NCBI GenBank assembly: GCA_946807835.1
Contig: OX327694.1
Location: forward strand, 1,314,001-1,378,000
Reading direction: 5' to 3'
DNA: 64,000 bases
Source: Ailanthus altissimus
Taxonomy: Eukaryota; Streptophyta; Magnoliopsida; Sapindales; Simaroubaceae
Both the position numbers and the translations under genes were made by a program. Within the stretch, counting starts at the first letter, position 1. Each line of letters starts with the position of its first letter. Below the pieces are notes generated by a model that did no database searches, was not told the origin of the DNA, and was given only the letters and a program-made list of their open reading frames with translations. Positions 24,291 through 36,318 of the stretch are shown here, piece by piece.

Positions 24291-25290
24291 ATTTTTTTGT
24301 AATTAAAGTATTAGCCATGATAATTTTTGTGGTTAAATGTGATTTTTAGTCACAAATATTTTGTAGTTAATAATTGAGTGGAAATTAAAAAAATTTGGCG
24401 AAAAGTAAAAAAGTTTGGCGAAAAATTTATTAGAGTTCGTGGCTAATTATTACTACCTTTGGTCACGAATCAATATTCTACGACTAAATGTTACTACTTT
24501 TGGTCATGAGTCAAGATTTCGTGACTAAATGTTGTTACTTTTATTCACAAAACTAGATTTCGTCTCTAAATATTGTTACTTTTAATCACAAATCAAGATT
24601 TTGTAGCTAAATATTGCTACTTTTAGCCATAAAAATAAATTTTTGTGGTTAATTATTATTACATTTAATTACAAACTAAGATTTCGTGATTAAATATCAC
24701 AATATTTAGCCATAAATTTTATTTTTGTGACTAAAATGCATTACTTTTATCCACAATTTATGTATTCATAACTAAACGTCATTATATTTAATCACAAAGT
24801 AAAATTTTGTGGTCAAATATTATTACGTTTAGTCACCAAAATAATATTTGTGGCTAATTTTTATTATATTTAGAGATGAAAGTTTTTATGACTAAATATA
24901 ATAACAATTAAACTGAACTAAAATTTTGTAATTAAATTATATTACTTTTAATCATAAAATATTTGTGACTTTTTTTTAACCACAAAAACTTTTGTGACTA
25001 TTTGTGACTTTTTTTAGTCACGAAAAATTTTGTGCCTAAATTTGTGGTTAATCATTGGGCATTAATCCCGGTGGGTAAATAATTAGTCACAAATAAAATT
25101 TTTGTGGCTAAAATATACTTTTAATCATAAAATTTTTGTGATTAAATAATTTTATTAATATTTATTTAATATTTTATATTATTTTATTATAAAATTAAAT
25201 TTTCATAGTTAAATATTATTATATGCCACAAAATTTGTTTCGAAGCTAAAAAATTTGTGGCTAAGAATTTCAAGCATTAAAACAGAAAAA
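24290..25290. mobile_element. CACTA-like subterminal repeat field 3
   Basis: About 1 kb of alternating TGTGGCTAAAT and ATTTAGCCACAAA variants, after a pair of 'tttggcgaaaa' words at 24397 and 24415. It fades at about 25290 after 'gtggctaagaatttcaag', which may be a decayed terminus. Confidence 0.6.
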
Positions 25291-25560
25291 AGTAAGAGTT
25301 AGGGTTTTTAAATGGGTATGAATCCAGATACTTATTCTTATACACAATTGAAACCTATTTAAGTAAGGGTCTTATTTTTTAAATATAAAAAGGGGCTTTA
25401 AAAAAAAAAAACTATTTTGACGGATGAGGTGCTACTTGCACCCGCCCAATTGAATTCCATCCGATTAAAAAAGACCAGCAATATAATCAATTTGTTCCAA
25501 TTGAAAAAGAGTTCTTAATTACAGATTTTGATAGGATAAGGAAAAAAATTGTTAGATTCA
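25291..25560. other. Spacer between repeat fields
   Basis: Unremarkable A/T-rich DNA with one GC-richer patch near 25420-25460. No gene seen. Confidence 0.5.
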
Positions 25561-26430
25561 GATGTGTCATTTAGAATACTTAAATTTAATAATTAATGTT
25601 TATCATAATTAATTAATTTATTTATTGACTTTAAATTGCAATTATAAATTTTAATTTTTTTTAATGCTAAATTAAATTTCAATTATAATATTGATTTCAC
25701 TTATAATTTTACTTTCAAATTAAAAATTTCAATGCCAATTTCAAGTTCAATCACACGGAACTTATATATACATTATGATTTCAAATTTTAAATTTAAATT
25801 AAATTTTAATTATGTTAAATGTTATAATTTTAAATTCAATTAGGTTGAATATTATAATTTTAATTTTAATTATGTTAAATATTATAATTTTAAATCTAAT
25901 TTTGATTTTAAATTTAATATCCATTTCAATTACGTTAAATATTATAATTTAAATTTAATTACGTTAAATGTTATAATTTTTATTTTTATTTTTATTTTAA
26001 TTACGTTAATTATTATAATTATGACTTCAATTCTAATTTCGATTATGTTAACTATTATAATTTCGATTGTAATTTCTATTACATTAAATGTTATAATTTT
26101 GATTTCAATTTTAATTTTAATTACGCTAAATATTATAATTCTTATTCTAATTTTAATTCAATTATGTTAAATTTTATAATTCTGATTTAAATTTTAACTT
26201 CAATTATATTAGATGTTATAATTCTGATTTCAATTCTAATTTCAATTACATTAAATGTTATAATTTGTCAAAATTTAATTTTAATTTCAATTATAGTAAA
26301 TGTTATAATTTCGATTTTAATTTCAATTATGTTAAATGTTACAATTTTGATTCTAATTTTAATTTTAATTACGTTAAATAATATTATAATTTTAATTCTA
26401 ATTTTATTTTCTATTACATTAAATATTTAT
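25560..26430. repeat. AATTNN field 2 with a higher-order unit
   Basis: As in field 1, hexamers dominate, but here a longer word (about GTTAAATGTTATAATTT) returns many times. Spacings I measured between neighbouring copies near 25815-25880 are about 30 bp, others longer, seemingly in steps of six. This indicates amplification of blocks of hexamers into a minisatellite. Confidence 0.75.
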
Positions 26431-26790
26431 GATGGACTATATCATTTTATTAAATTGAGGTCATGTGCACTTTTTATTTAATTATAATAAATATCAATAA
26501 ATGTGATGCCATAAATTTATTTATTTTTATTATGACATACATGATAAGCACAAAAAAAAATTAATCTCAATGACGCATTTTAATCATACCATCAAATGCA
26601 GAAAAGGATAAATATTAAAGAAAAAGAAAAAAAAAATAATTCAAGTTTGGAATGGGGCTTAGACTGGTTTGAGAAATGTCCTAGATTAGGTTAGACATTT
26701 GAGTCCCTCATTAAGGGCTTGAATGTGTTTTGACCAAAAGACTCGAACCCCTTCCCGTCCCAAAAATTCTAGGTAGAGTTTGGGTCTTTG
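26430..26790. other. Spacer between repeat fields
   Basis: About 360 bp of ordinary sequence, GC-richer at 26650-26790, with no open frame or recognised motif. Confidence 0.5.
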
Positions 26791-27890
26791 CCCAACTTTA
26801 ATTTTAATTTCAATTCTAATTACATGCAATTATATACAATTACAACTATAATTTTATAATTATCACATTTCAAAGTTAAATTTCAAATATAATTATTACA
26901 TTTTCAATTATAAAGTTAATTCAATCAAATACATACAGTTACAGTTACAGTTATAGTTCTAATTGTTATCACATTTATAATTATTATATTTATAATTCAA
27001 ATTATTACATTTACAATTTTAATTTTAATTTCAATTACATGCAATTATATACACTTACAATTATAATTCTAATTACTATTTAATTATAACATTTCAAATT
27101 TAATATTTCAATTTCTAATTATTAGATTTTTAATAATAACTATGGTTACAATTTTAATTCCAATTACATGCTTAAGTTTCGTTTATAATAAAAATTATAA
27201 TAATTACGATTTCAATGTCAATTCCAACCTCATTTAATTACATAAATTTACAATTGCAATTTCAATTACACTTTTAATTACTACATTTCAAATTTAAATT
27301 TGGATTCTAATTATTTCATTTTCAATTCTAATTCTAATTCTAATTACAATTCCGATTGCATGCAATTACATAAACTTACATTATAGTTTCAAATACTCTT
27401 ATATTTATTACATTTTAAATTTTAATTTTAATTCTATTTATTACATTTTTAGTTTTAATTATAATTTCAATTCTAATTCTAATTCTAATTATAATTCAAT
27501 GCAATTATATATAATTACAATTCTAATTATAATTACATTTATAATTATTATATTTACAATTTAACTTCATTATTACATTCACAATTCTAATTTCAATTCC
27601 AATTACATTTATAATATTACATTTCAATTTCATAATTTAATTCTAATTATTACATTTCCAATTATAATTATGACTTCAATTCTAATAACAATTACATATA
27701 ATTATAATTATCATTTCAATTACAATTACATTTATAGTTATTATTATTATTATTATTTTCAAATATAATTATGATTTCAATTCCAATGTCAATTCTGACT
27801 ACATGCAATTACATATAATTATATTAAAATTTCAATTTCAATTCTAATTTCTATTTATAATTATTACATTTTTAATTACAAATATGACTT
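26790..27890. repeat. AATTNN hexanucleotide field 3
   Basis: Same make-up as field 1, including the ACATGCAATTACAT-like word several times and a short (TTA)n run near 27738-27752. Fields 1 and 3 are probably copies of one sequence, each bordered by a subterminal repeat field. Confidence 0.75.
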
Positions 27891-28697
27891 TAGTTACAAA
27901 TATTTGGTGGTTAATATTTAGGAGGGAAGTAAAAAATTTTGGCAAAAATTGAAAAGTTTAGTAGGAAATTTACTGGCCATGAATTAAAAAATTTGTGGCT
28001 AAATGTTACTACTTTTAATCACAAATTAAAATTTTGTAGCTAAATTTTGTTACTTTTATCAACGAACGAGGATTTCATGACTAAACGTCATTGTATTTAG
28101 CCATGAATTTATAGCTAAATATCTCTACATTTGGCCACGAACTAAGTTTATGTGGCATAAAGGCACTACGTTTAGCCACAATGTAATGTCCGTAGGCAAA
28201 TGTCTTTTACATTTAGCCATGAAATAAATAGTCATGGTTAAATATCATTGTGTTTAGCTACAAAATATAATTTCGTGGCTAATATCACTATATTTGGCCA
28301 TAAAATAAATATATGTGGCTAATGCTTACTACGTTTAGTCATTTAGTCACAAACTAAAGTTTTGTTGTTAAAATACGTTACTTTTAGCTAGAAAATACTT
28401 ATGGTTATAGGTGACTTCTTTTAACCACAAAATGTTTGTGGCTAAACTCATAGTTAATATTCAGATATGAATCCAAATGTTTTGGTGGGTAAATAATTAG
28501 CTAGGAAAAAATTTTCAAAACTAATAAGTACTTTTTAGCCATAAAAAATATGTGACTAAATAGTTCTTTTAATATTTATTTAATGTTGTATGTCATTTAG
28601 CCACAAAACTAAATTTTGTGGCTAAATATTACTATAGGCTACAAAATTGTTGTCATAGCTCAAAATTTTGTGGCTAAAACTCAAAGTTCTTGTAGTC
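27890..28697. mobile_element. CACTA-like subterminal field with right terminus
   Basis: A field of TGTGGCTAAAT / TTAGCCACAAA motifs ends at about 28697 with CAAAGTTCTTGTAGTC, one base off the exact complement of a CACTACAAGAACTTTG terminus. The 'tttggc' words seen at 24397 recur near 27940. This is the best right end in the window. Its left partner could be the field at 24290, or lie further left. Confidence 0.6.
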
Positions 28698-30488
28698 TAA
28701 GATCATACAATACAATACACTTTTTTTTTTACTTTGAAAAAGCCTTTAATCATATAAGTTAGTTTAGAAACTTTTAATTATATAATACACGTTTTTCTCT
28801 AAAAAAGACAGCCTTAGAAGCTTTAAGGAGTTAAGAGATTCTTGAGAAAAATTTGGAGATTAATAAGGTAACTTTACAATCCTTTAAATTGTTCTTAATG
28901 CTATTCATTAACTTAGACAATTTTATGAAAAGTATTAAAGTACATAATATAAGATAAGAATCAATAAAGTTTTGTATATTCTATTTATAAGAGTATTATA
29001 TTTCAAAAATTAAATTACGTTTTCTATTATGAGTTATACTAAGATCTTTATGCTGGATTAAATATACATATATAGGGTTAAATAGAATTATATAGAATTT
29101 TTATTCATCCAAAAATACCATAAATTGGATTTTTAGCAAATTTTCAAATCTAACCCTAAGTCTCTGAATCTATTAGTCTACGCAGTATGATTAAATAACA
29201 GAAATTATTTGACTTACCAAAATACTTTAAAAAATTATAAAATTTGGTATATTTATTCCGTTAGGTGCCTAATATGCTTGTTAAAATTTAATTATTAGAT
29301 TCTATATTTTTAAATTATTATGAATTTTGAAGTATACAAGTATTATTGCAAAATTTTGAATAACAAAATCTGAAGGTTTAGGAACGAAATTCATATAAAA
29401 ATATTTGAGTTGCTTTAAGACACAAGTATTTCTTGATGAACCCTCTATAAATCTATAATATCTCTTTCAAATTTCAAGAGATTTTGTTAAGTTAATTATT
29501 TATTAAAAATCAAAGACTAAGAGCTATTCAGTGAAAGATCGATTTATGACAAGTTTTTCTTTTAGCTTTTGGAATTTACATAAAATATTGTTATAAGGAT
29601 TTAATATCCTATATTTTTGTATAATATTTAGTAATGCACTTGAATTATGATACTCTGAGTTCATAAGTATTGGACTTTGTTTAGACCTTGAGAAAATTCA
29701 AAAAAAGTTGAAGTCAATTTTAGCAAGTTAGAGAGATTAACTTGATAAGTTAATTTGACGAGATAAATAAAAGGCTTAACAAGCTATTTTAAACTTTCAG
29801 TTTTGTGATGGTATTTATGGGAAAATTTATTTTCGATGTTAAGTTAAGGAGTTTGAGTTTTTATCGATAAGATATAAGTATTATAGACTTTTACTAGTTC
29901 ACAACAAATATATTATTGTTTGTGCATATGGTATTTTGTTGATGTTTTAAGTTATGATTATATCTTGTGCTAAAACTATTTTGATATAAAAATATGAATT
30001 TTTTTATGTTTGTCTTATCAGTATTGACATTTAAGTATGGACATGGCATAAGACTTTATTTGATTAAAAAAGTTTATTTTGAAGTGAAAGATTTGTCCAT
30101 GATATAAGTTTTATTTTTGTAAGATACCTAAACTTAGTTTTTACTTACTAGGCATCCTCTGTATGTTTTGAAACTTTTATGTTATGTGTGGTATTTTCTT
30201 CGGAATTGGTATATGTGTAACATTTCCTTCAAGACTGATATATGTAATATATTTATTTATGAAATTGTATGTTGAGAGGAATCTTATAGGTACCATTGGG
30301 ACTTATGAGTTTTCACATTCGTGTGTTTATACATTGGTGCATATGGGAGGACTTACTGATGATTAGGGTGAGGGTCCAACTCTTATCTTCGGACATGAGT
30401 GTATTCTATGTGTGAAATCTAAATCTCACTTGCGCTATTCCTTTTATATAGTTTTATCACTGACGAGTGACTTTTTGGGCTCATTTTG
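28698..30488 (-). mobile_element. Inverted relic of the LTR-like family
   Basis: The part from about 30170 to 30480 is a diverged reverse complement of 31090-31600 inside the neighbouring element. Weaker matches extend leftward at 29990-30120. The relic continues beyond the insertion at 34797-35450. The left part (28700-29900) is too diverged to place with certainty. No gene seen. Confidence 0.5.
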
Positions 30489-31093
30489 TGTCACGCCCCA
30501 TATCCAAAAGATCTGACACACAATATAACTTACATTTATTCAATAATGTGCACTCATAAATAATATTGCATAAAATTTCAAACATTAATTCAACATAGGA
30601 ATCCTTAGCAAGTTGCTAGTAAGTTTAACACTAAAATCAACCTATAACCACACTTGGTGAAACTTAAACTAAATACAACCACATTTAATAAAATAATACA
30701 TAAGTATTTATTTAATATGAAAAAATTAAATATCTTAACCCACATGTCCCCAAATGAAACACTCAGCAATCTAGCAACTTAGGAAACCCAAGGAACAACA
30801 GAAACCTTACCAAATTCGCTAAGCACACGTGTACCTTATTTACCTGAAATCATCATAAACTATAATGAATATGAAACTTAGTAAGCATACTAGTTTTTCA
30901 TATATCAAAATACAAATACACATATGTACACAATGTATATATATGATATGCTCTGATAAATCAAAATCATAATCTTATTAAATCACATGTCAGGTAAGCG
31001 CTTACACATTTTTTAAAAACATATAATAATAATACCATCACTCAACTACTACTTAGTAGGACTTCCGTATCACATAATGAGTCAAATGTCACT

Positions 31094-31565
31094 CGTTGGT
31101 GACATACCACATGAGAGGAATAGTACAAGTGAGGTTTAAATTACACATATATAATGCTTATGCCTGAAGGTAAAAGCCAAACCCTCACCATGATCATCGG
31201 TAAGTCCTCTTACATGCACCAATACGCCACCACACGAATGTGATGACTCACTCTTCCTTTAGGTACCAATAGGATCCTCCCTACATATGAAACACATAAC
31301 ATATGCCAATCTCAAAATAGTACAAGAGATTGTACTATTTCGTTGGTGACATACCATATGAGATGAATAGTACAAGTGAGGTTTAAATTACACATATATA
31401 ATGTTTATGCCTGAAGGTAAGAGCCAAACCCTCACCATGATCATCGGTAAGTCCTCTTACATGCACCAATACGCCACCATACGAATGTGATGACTCACTC
31501 TTCCTTTAGGTACCAATAGGATCCTCCCTACATATGAAACACATAACATATGCCAATCTCGAAAG
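31094..31565. repeat. Tandem duplication inside the LTR-type element (247 bp period)
   Basis: Unit 1 begins at 31094 (cgttggtgacatacca) and unit 2 at 31341. About 220 bp of each unit is nearly identical, joined by a 20-odd bp linker. Confidence 0.85.
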
Positions 31566-32218
31566 AAATGCCACACATAAAGGCTCCACAATTCACATAA
31601 TAAGCTTACTAAGTTAACAGTGTGTTCAAGCATCCTCAAAACACAAAATATTTTTCATAGACATATTACACTTCAAACGCTTTATTTGTTAAACACATTT
31701 AATTTTGAAAGCTCACTTTCAAAAACACATATATGTCATGTATGTCCATGCTCACATTCATAAACACATATCTTTCACATTTCATATCAAAATATATTTT
31801 GACATAACACAAACATATTTCTAAGCACATTTACAAAATTATATATAACAAGTACTATGTTTATTGTGATTTCAGAAAAAAAAAAATATAATATACTTAC
31901 CTCTTAACACTTTCGGCTACAAAGCTTAAATCTCTTTAACCTATTAATGAAGATTAATCCTTTCATGAGCATCAACATTCACACAAAATACTTTAAATAG
32001 TTTACAAAATTACACATATTGCACTTATCACATCGAATTGGTCTACTTACTTAGTTTCTCAAAACTTGTCATTCTGACCACTTACACTTAACAAAATTTT
32101 CTTATACATCAAATAATGTCCAATTACTCCAAAATCAGAATATATCATTCTTGACTTACATATCCTTCATATATATGAATATTATATTATAATTCTTACA
32201 CAATCCATTCTATAAACA

Positions 32219-33650
32219 TTGATGAATACTTGAAATTACACATTTAATAAGAGTTTTACATCATTGTTTTGTATTACTAGTGTATTTAATTTTCTTAACT
32301 TAAGTATGTTTACAATATTGTACCTAATTATCTTTTAACTATTTTGTGATAGGTTCGGTAAAATGAGCATAACTTTCTACCTAAAGATCCAATTGGAGTG
32401 AGTCTTGATCCTATGAAGAGCTGACTCAATGGGCTAACATATTATATTTCAAAAAGTATTTAAAATTCAAGTGTTTAGAGGGTGAAATTGGCCTAGAATA
32501 GAATTGATCTGCAGTACAGGCCCAGTTTGAACAGTCATCAGTATTTGACCCATAACTATAGCAATACATATCTAATACGTATGAGACAACTTAATTTGGA
32601 AAGATAATAGACTTATTTATAATTTTGAAGTTTTGAGTGACAGCTAATTTAGATTATATCAATTCCAAATTTGATAATCAAGTGGGTGCCTTAGTGATAA
32701 TCAATGCAAATTATTTTACCACCATTCTTGAATTTCATCATCCAAGTGGTTCCCTCCAAATTTGTCTCGATTTATCCATGTTTTTCTATAAATAGGTGGC
32801 TTGTTTATGCCTAAAGGATGTAACTTGAAAGATAGAATTTAGTTCAAAATACTTGTCCTTTGTATCCATTTCTTTATAATATTATTTCTCTTGTTTACTA
32901 TTAAGGCATGTTATTTCTTCTTCCATTTCTTTTCTTTTTCTTTAGTTTTATTATGTCCAAATAATTTTCTTTATGCTAAGGTGAATGGGTGAAGCTCTTG
33001 GTAAGGTAATAAAATATTTTTAACACTTATTCATGATTTTAATTCTTTATTCTTAAGTTATGTAAATTTATATATAATGTATTTATTTTGTTTGTAGAAA
33101 TAATACCATTTCTTCTAAAGTCGGGATTCTTGCTTTATTATTGACAAACTTTATACTTGGCACAATAAATTCTTGAAACCATTTACAAGATTTGGTGTAT
33201 ATAACATTTCTTGTAAAGTGGGAGTCTTGATTTATTGTAAACAAATATAAAGATTGGTATAATAAATACTTGAACCCATTTATAAGATTTTGTGTATAAT
33301 AATTGAAAGAAATAAATACTAATTAATATATAAATGATGACAAACTTAATTGTTATATTTTTTGGTTGGAATCTCCTTTGTGTAAGGATTCCAATTGAGT
33401 TATTAAAAGAGTTAAATATATTCTTACTTCTTATGCCAAGAATAGATCACCCTAACCTTAGCTTTTTATTTGAATTGGTTAATTGAATTAATATTTGCAA
33501 ACATTTTATGCTGCATTAATTATCTTAAAAGTGTTTATAATTTATCATTTTAATTCTACTTCCCTGTGAATTGACCCCGTTCTCATCGGGTTATTTATTA
33601 CTTCGACAATCCTGCACTTTGAAAATAAACTCCTATATTCCGGACGTGTC
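32219..33650. mobile_element. 1432 bp insertion inside the LTR-type element
   Basis: Compared with the relative at 17490-17510, which reads 'ataaacatcatcaaatcc', this copy is interrupted after 'ataaaca' at 32218 and resumes at 33651 with 'aaacaccatcaaatcc'. AAACA on both sides is a candidate 5 bp target duplication. The insert has no long frame. Its right end contains 'acttcgacaatcctgcact', a phrase I associate with plant LTR retroelements, so it may be another solo LTR. Confidence 0.6.
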
Positions 33651-34791
33651 AAACACCATCAAATCCAAACTATTAACCTGACAGGATCAAGATATTTACT
33701 GAACAGTATTCAATCTCCCAATTTTATAAAATCATATACTAACTCAAAAATTATAAAACTATCACAGAATCACTCTTGACACATATCTCAATCCACGATA
33801 AATATTTCACTTCAAAATCACTGCCAAAAGTATTTTAAAATTATTTTATTTCATAGTTTTAAAAATCTATTAATCAAATACAGCAATGAGCAGATACACT
33901 TTAGAAAATTATAATAATTTAATCACATTGATCTAAATTATCAATTCTGATTATATCATATTAGACATATAAACTTATCATATTTCAAAAAATCGTAATT
34001 TTTTAAGATCATTCAGCAGATCAAAAATTATTTATCACTGTATCATACTGTTAACACAGAAAATTTTCAAAATTTCAGGGTAATTTTGGTAAATTCACTA
34101 CAAATTTAATTTTTAGAATTTTCAATCGATTCAAAGTCTCAAATGATTTTATACATGTCTAATTTCATATACTCAAAATTCAAAATCAGAATCGAAGTAC
34201 AACAATTTATAAAAGTTCTGGATCAAGAGACTATCAAGTAGAAATTCTGCAATTTATTATGATTTATCAAGCTATCTATATAAATCATCATCAATTCTCA
34301 CAATATCTTACAAAATTCACATCAAATCTTCAATTGTACATAGTTTTAGAAATTAAAACGTAAATGAATTAACTAAATTAACACCAAGAAATTAAGAAAT
34401 AGTTATAATATATATTTTAAAGCTTAAATTCTAACTTTCTTCTTTTTTTCTTCTTCTTCTCTGTCTCTCCCTTTTCTTTCTCTCTTTTCTCACTCTAAAA
34501 GAGGTGGCTCAACCAAAATGAGTGAATTAGGGTTTCAAATGTGTATTTTTATACTAAGAGGCTAATTATTAGTATTTACGAATTAGCCCCTAAAAATTTC
34601 AAAGTATTACAATTTGGTCCCTAAAATAAATCTAAAGTCTTACAAATAAACTCAATATTAATAGTAAGTCCTTAATCTATACAAACACTACTAATAACAA
34701 TACATAAATCAAGTATCACCCACATATAAATAATATATGTATATTTATATATATATTTATTCTTACCGATTGTGAATAAGTGGTTACTACA

Positions 34792-35450
34792 TTTTGCAAG
34801 TTATGAAAGTAATACTAAGTGATAATTGAGTGAAGGGATTTCTGGCATAAATTTGATAAGAATTTTGAAAAATATGATTCGATACGTTTTGAAATTTTAA
34901 AAATGATTTCTATTATGGCACATCATACACGTGCATTATATCTATATCTATTTATTTTGCTATATGAAAAAAAAAAGTTTATTTACTGAGTTTCGTATTC
35001 ACTATAGTTTGTTGTGATCGCCAGATGACTGAAGGTTTATACGCGTAATGAATTTGGCAAAGCTTCGGGCATGAGTGTATTTTGTGTGTGAAATTTAAAC
35101 CTCACTTGCGCTATTCTTCTTATATAGTTTATCACCGATGAGTAACTTTTTGGGCTCATTTTGCAAATTATGAAAGTCATACTAAGTGATAATTGAGTGA
35201 GGGGATTCCTGACATAAGTTTGATAAGAATTTTGAAAGATATAATTCAATACGTTTTGAAATTTTGAAAATGATTTCTATTATGGCACATCATACACATG
35301 CATTATATATATGTATTTGTTTTGCTATATGAATAAAAAAAAATTATTTATTGAGTTTCCTATTCATTATAGTTTGTTTTGATTATTAGATAACTGAAAG
35401 TTTATATGCATAATGAATTTGACAAGGCTTTTGCTGTCCTTTGATTTTTA
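34792..35450 (-). repeat. Relic of the inverted LTR-like sequence, tandemly duplicated
   Basis: 34791-35068 and 35157-35430 are diverged direct copies about 367 bp apart. The link between them (35069-35156) matches 30393-30480 left of the insertion. So this is the other half of the LTR relic interrupted by the element at 30489-34791. The reverse complement of 30900-31020 resembles 35290-35380. Confidence 0.65.
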
Positions 35451-35743
35451 ATAAGTCGTTAAAATTTAAAAAAAAAATATTTTGTTAATATTATTTTATA
35501 TTTAAGTAGTTTATTTTCAAATTTTTTACTTTGAAAATTGTCTTGAATAGTAAGTTTAGTTAGATACAAATCACTCTTTTAACTCATTCAGAGGGCATAA
35601 TACTTTTCATTAAGAAAGCACAAAGATCAAACTTTGCAAAATAAATATAACATCAGTAAGTGTCCCACAAGGAAGCTACGCAGCAACTATCTTCGTCTTC
35701 GAGCTAGTTCTTGATCACAACTTAAACTCAAAGCAGGACCCTT

Positions 35744-35751
35744 TATAAATA
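35744..35751 (+). promoter_or_regulatory. TATA box of HIPP copy 2
   Basis: TATAAATA, 67 bp upstream of the ATG at 35818, in the same context as the box of copy 1. Confidence 0.7.
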
Positions 35752-35817
35752 GCACCGAAATAGCCACAAGCCCTTCATATCTTCCAAAGCAAAATTAACA
35801 CCAAAAGCACATACAGC

Positions 35818-36318
35818 ATGAAGGTACGTATCAGTTTGTAATTACATACACTGAATACCAAATATTACTATGTACAGCTTTCGTTTATGCTTTACTCAAG
35901 TGTTGTGTTGTTTTATTTTGTTGGCTTACAGCAAAAGGTGGTGATCAAACTCTCCCTGGAAGGGCACAAGTCGCGCTCCAAGGCTCTGAAGATCGCAGTT
36001 GGGGTTTCTGGGGTAGAATCGGCTGCGTTGAAAGGGGATGACAAGAGCCAGATAGAGGTGACAGGAGATGGGATGGACGCTGTTGCTCTCACAACTTTGC
36101 TAAGAAAGAAGGTGGGCTATGCAGAGCTGGTGAGCGTCGGCCCCGCCGGTGGCGGAGGCGACAAGAAGGAAGGGGGAAAAGCAACGGGAAGCGATGTGAA
36201 GGTGCAGCCAATTCAATTCTGGCCTTATAATCAATATCATCATGGCTACGTGCCTCACTACGATTACCATGTCGTTAGCACCGTTGATCGACACTATGAC
36301 CCCTGCTCCATCATGTGA
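35818..36318 (+). CDS. Heavy-metal-associated isoprenylated plant protein (HIPP), copy 2
   Basis: Exons 35818-35823 and 35932-36318 with a 108 bp intron give 130 residues. The protein matches copy 1 except for one Gly fewer in the Gly-rich linker and an E-to-G change just after it. The HMA-like domain again lacks CxxC, and the C-terminal CSIM prenylation box is kept. Almost all nucleotide differences from copy 1 are silent, and the last 140 or so coding bases look identical, so both genes are probably functional or have been homogenised. Role as for copy 1; a division of labour cannot be read from the sequence. Confidence 0.92.

Larger units (their letters stand above)
30489..34791 (+). mobile_element. 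LTR-type element, TG...CA, with TTTTG target duplication
   Basis: The element starts TGTCACGCCCCATATCC and ends GTGGTTACTACA. It is flanked by TTTTG at 30484-30488 and 34792-34796. An empty version of the site survives nearby: 35153-35170 reads straight through 'ctcattttgcaaattatg', matching the left and right flanks joined with a single TTTTG. No second copy of either end lies inside, and there is no coding capacity. This points to a solo LTR of a large-LTR element, or a non-autonomous element. It contains a tandem duplication (31094-31565) and a later insertion (32219-33650). Confidence 0.75.
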
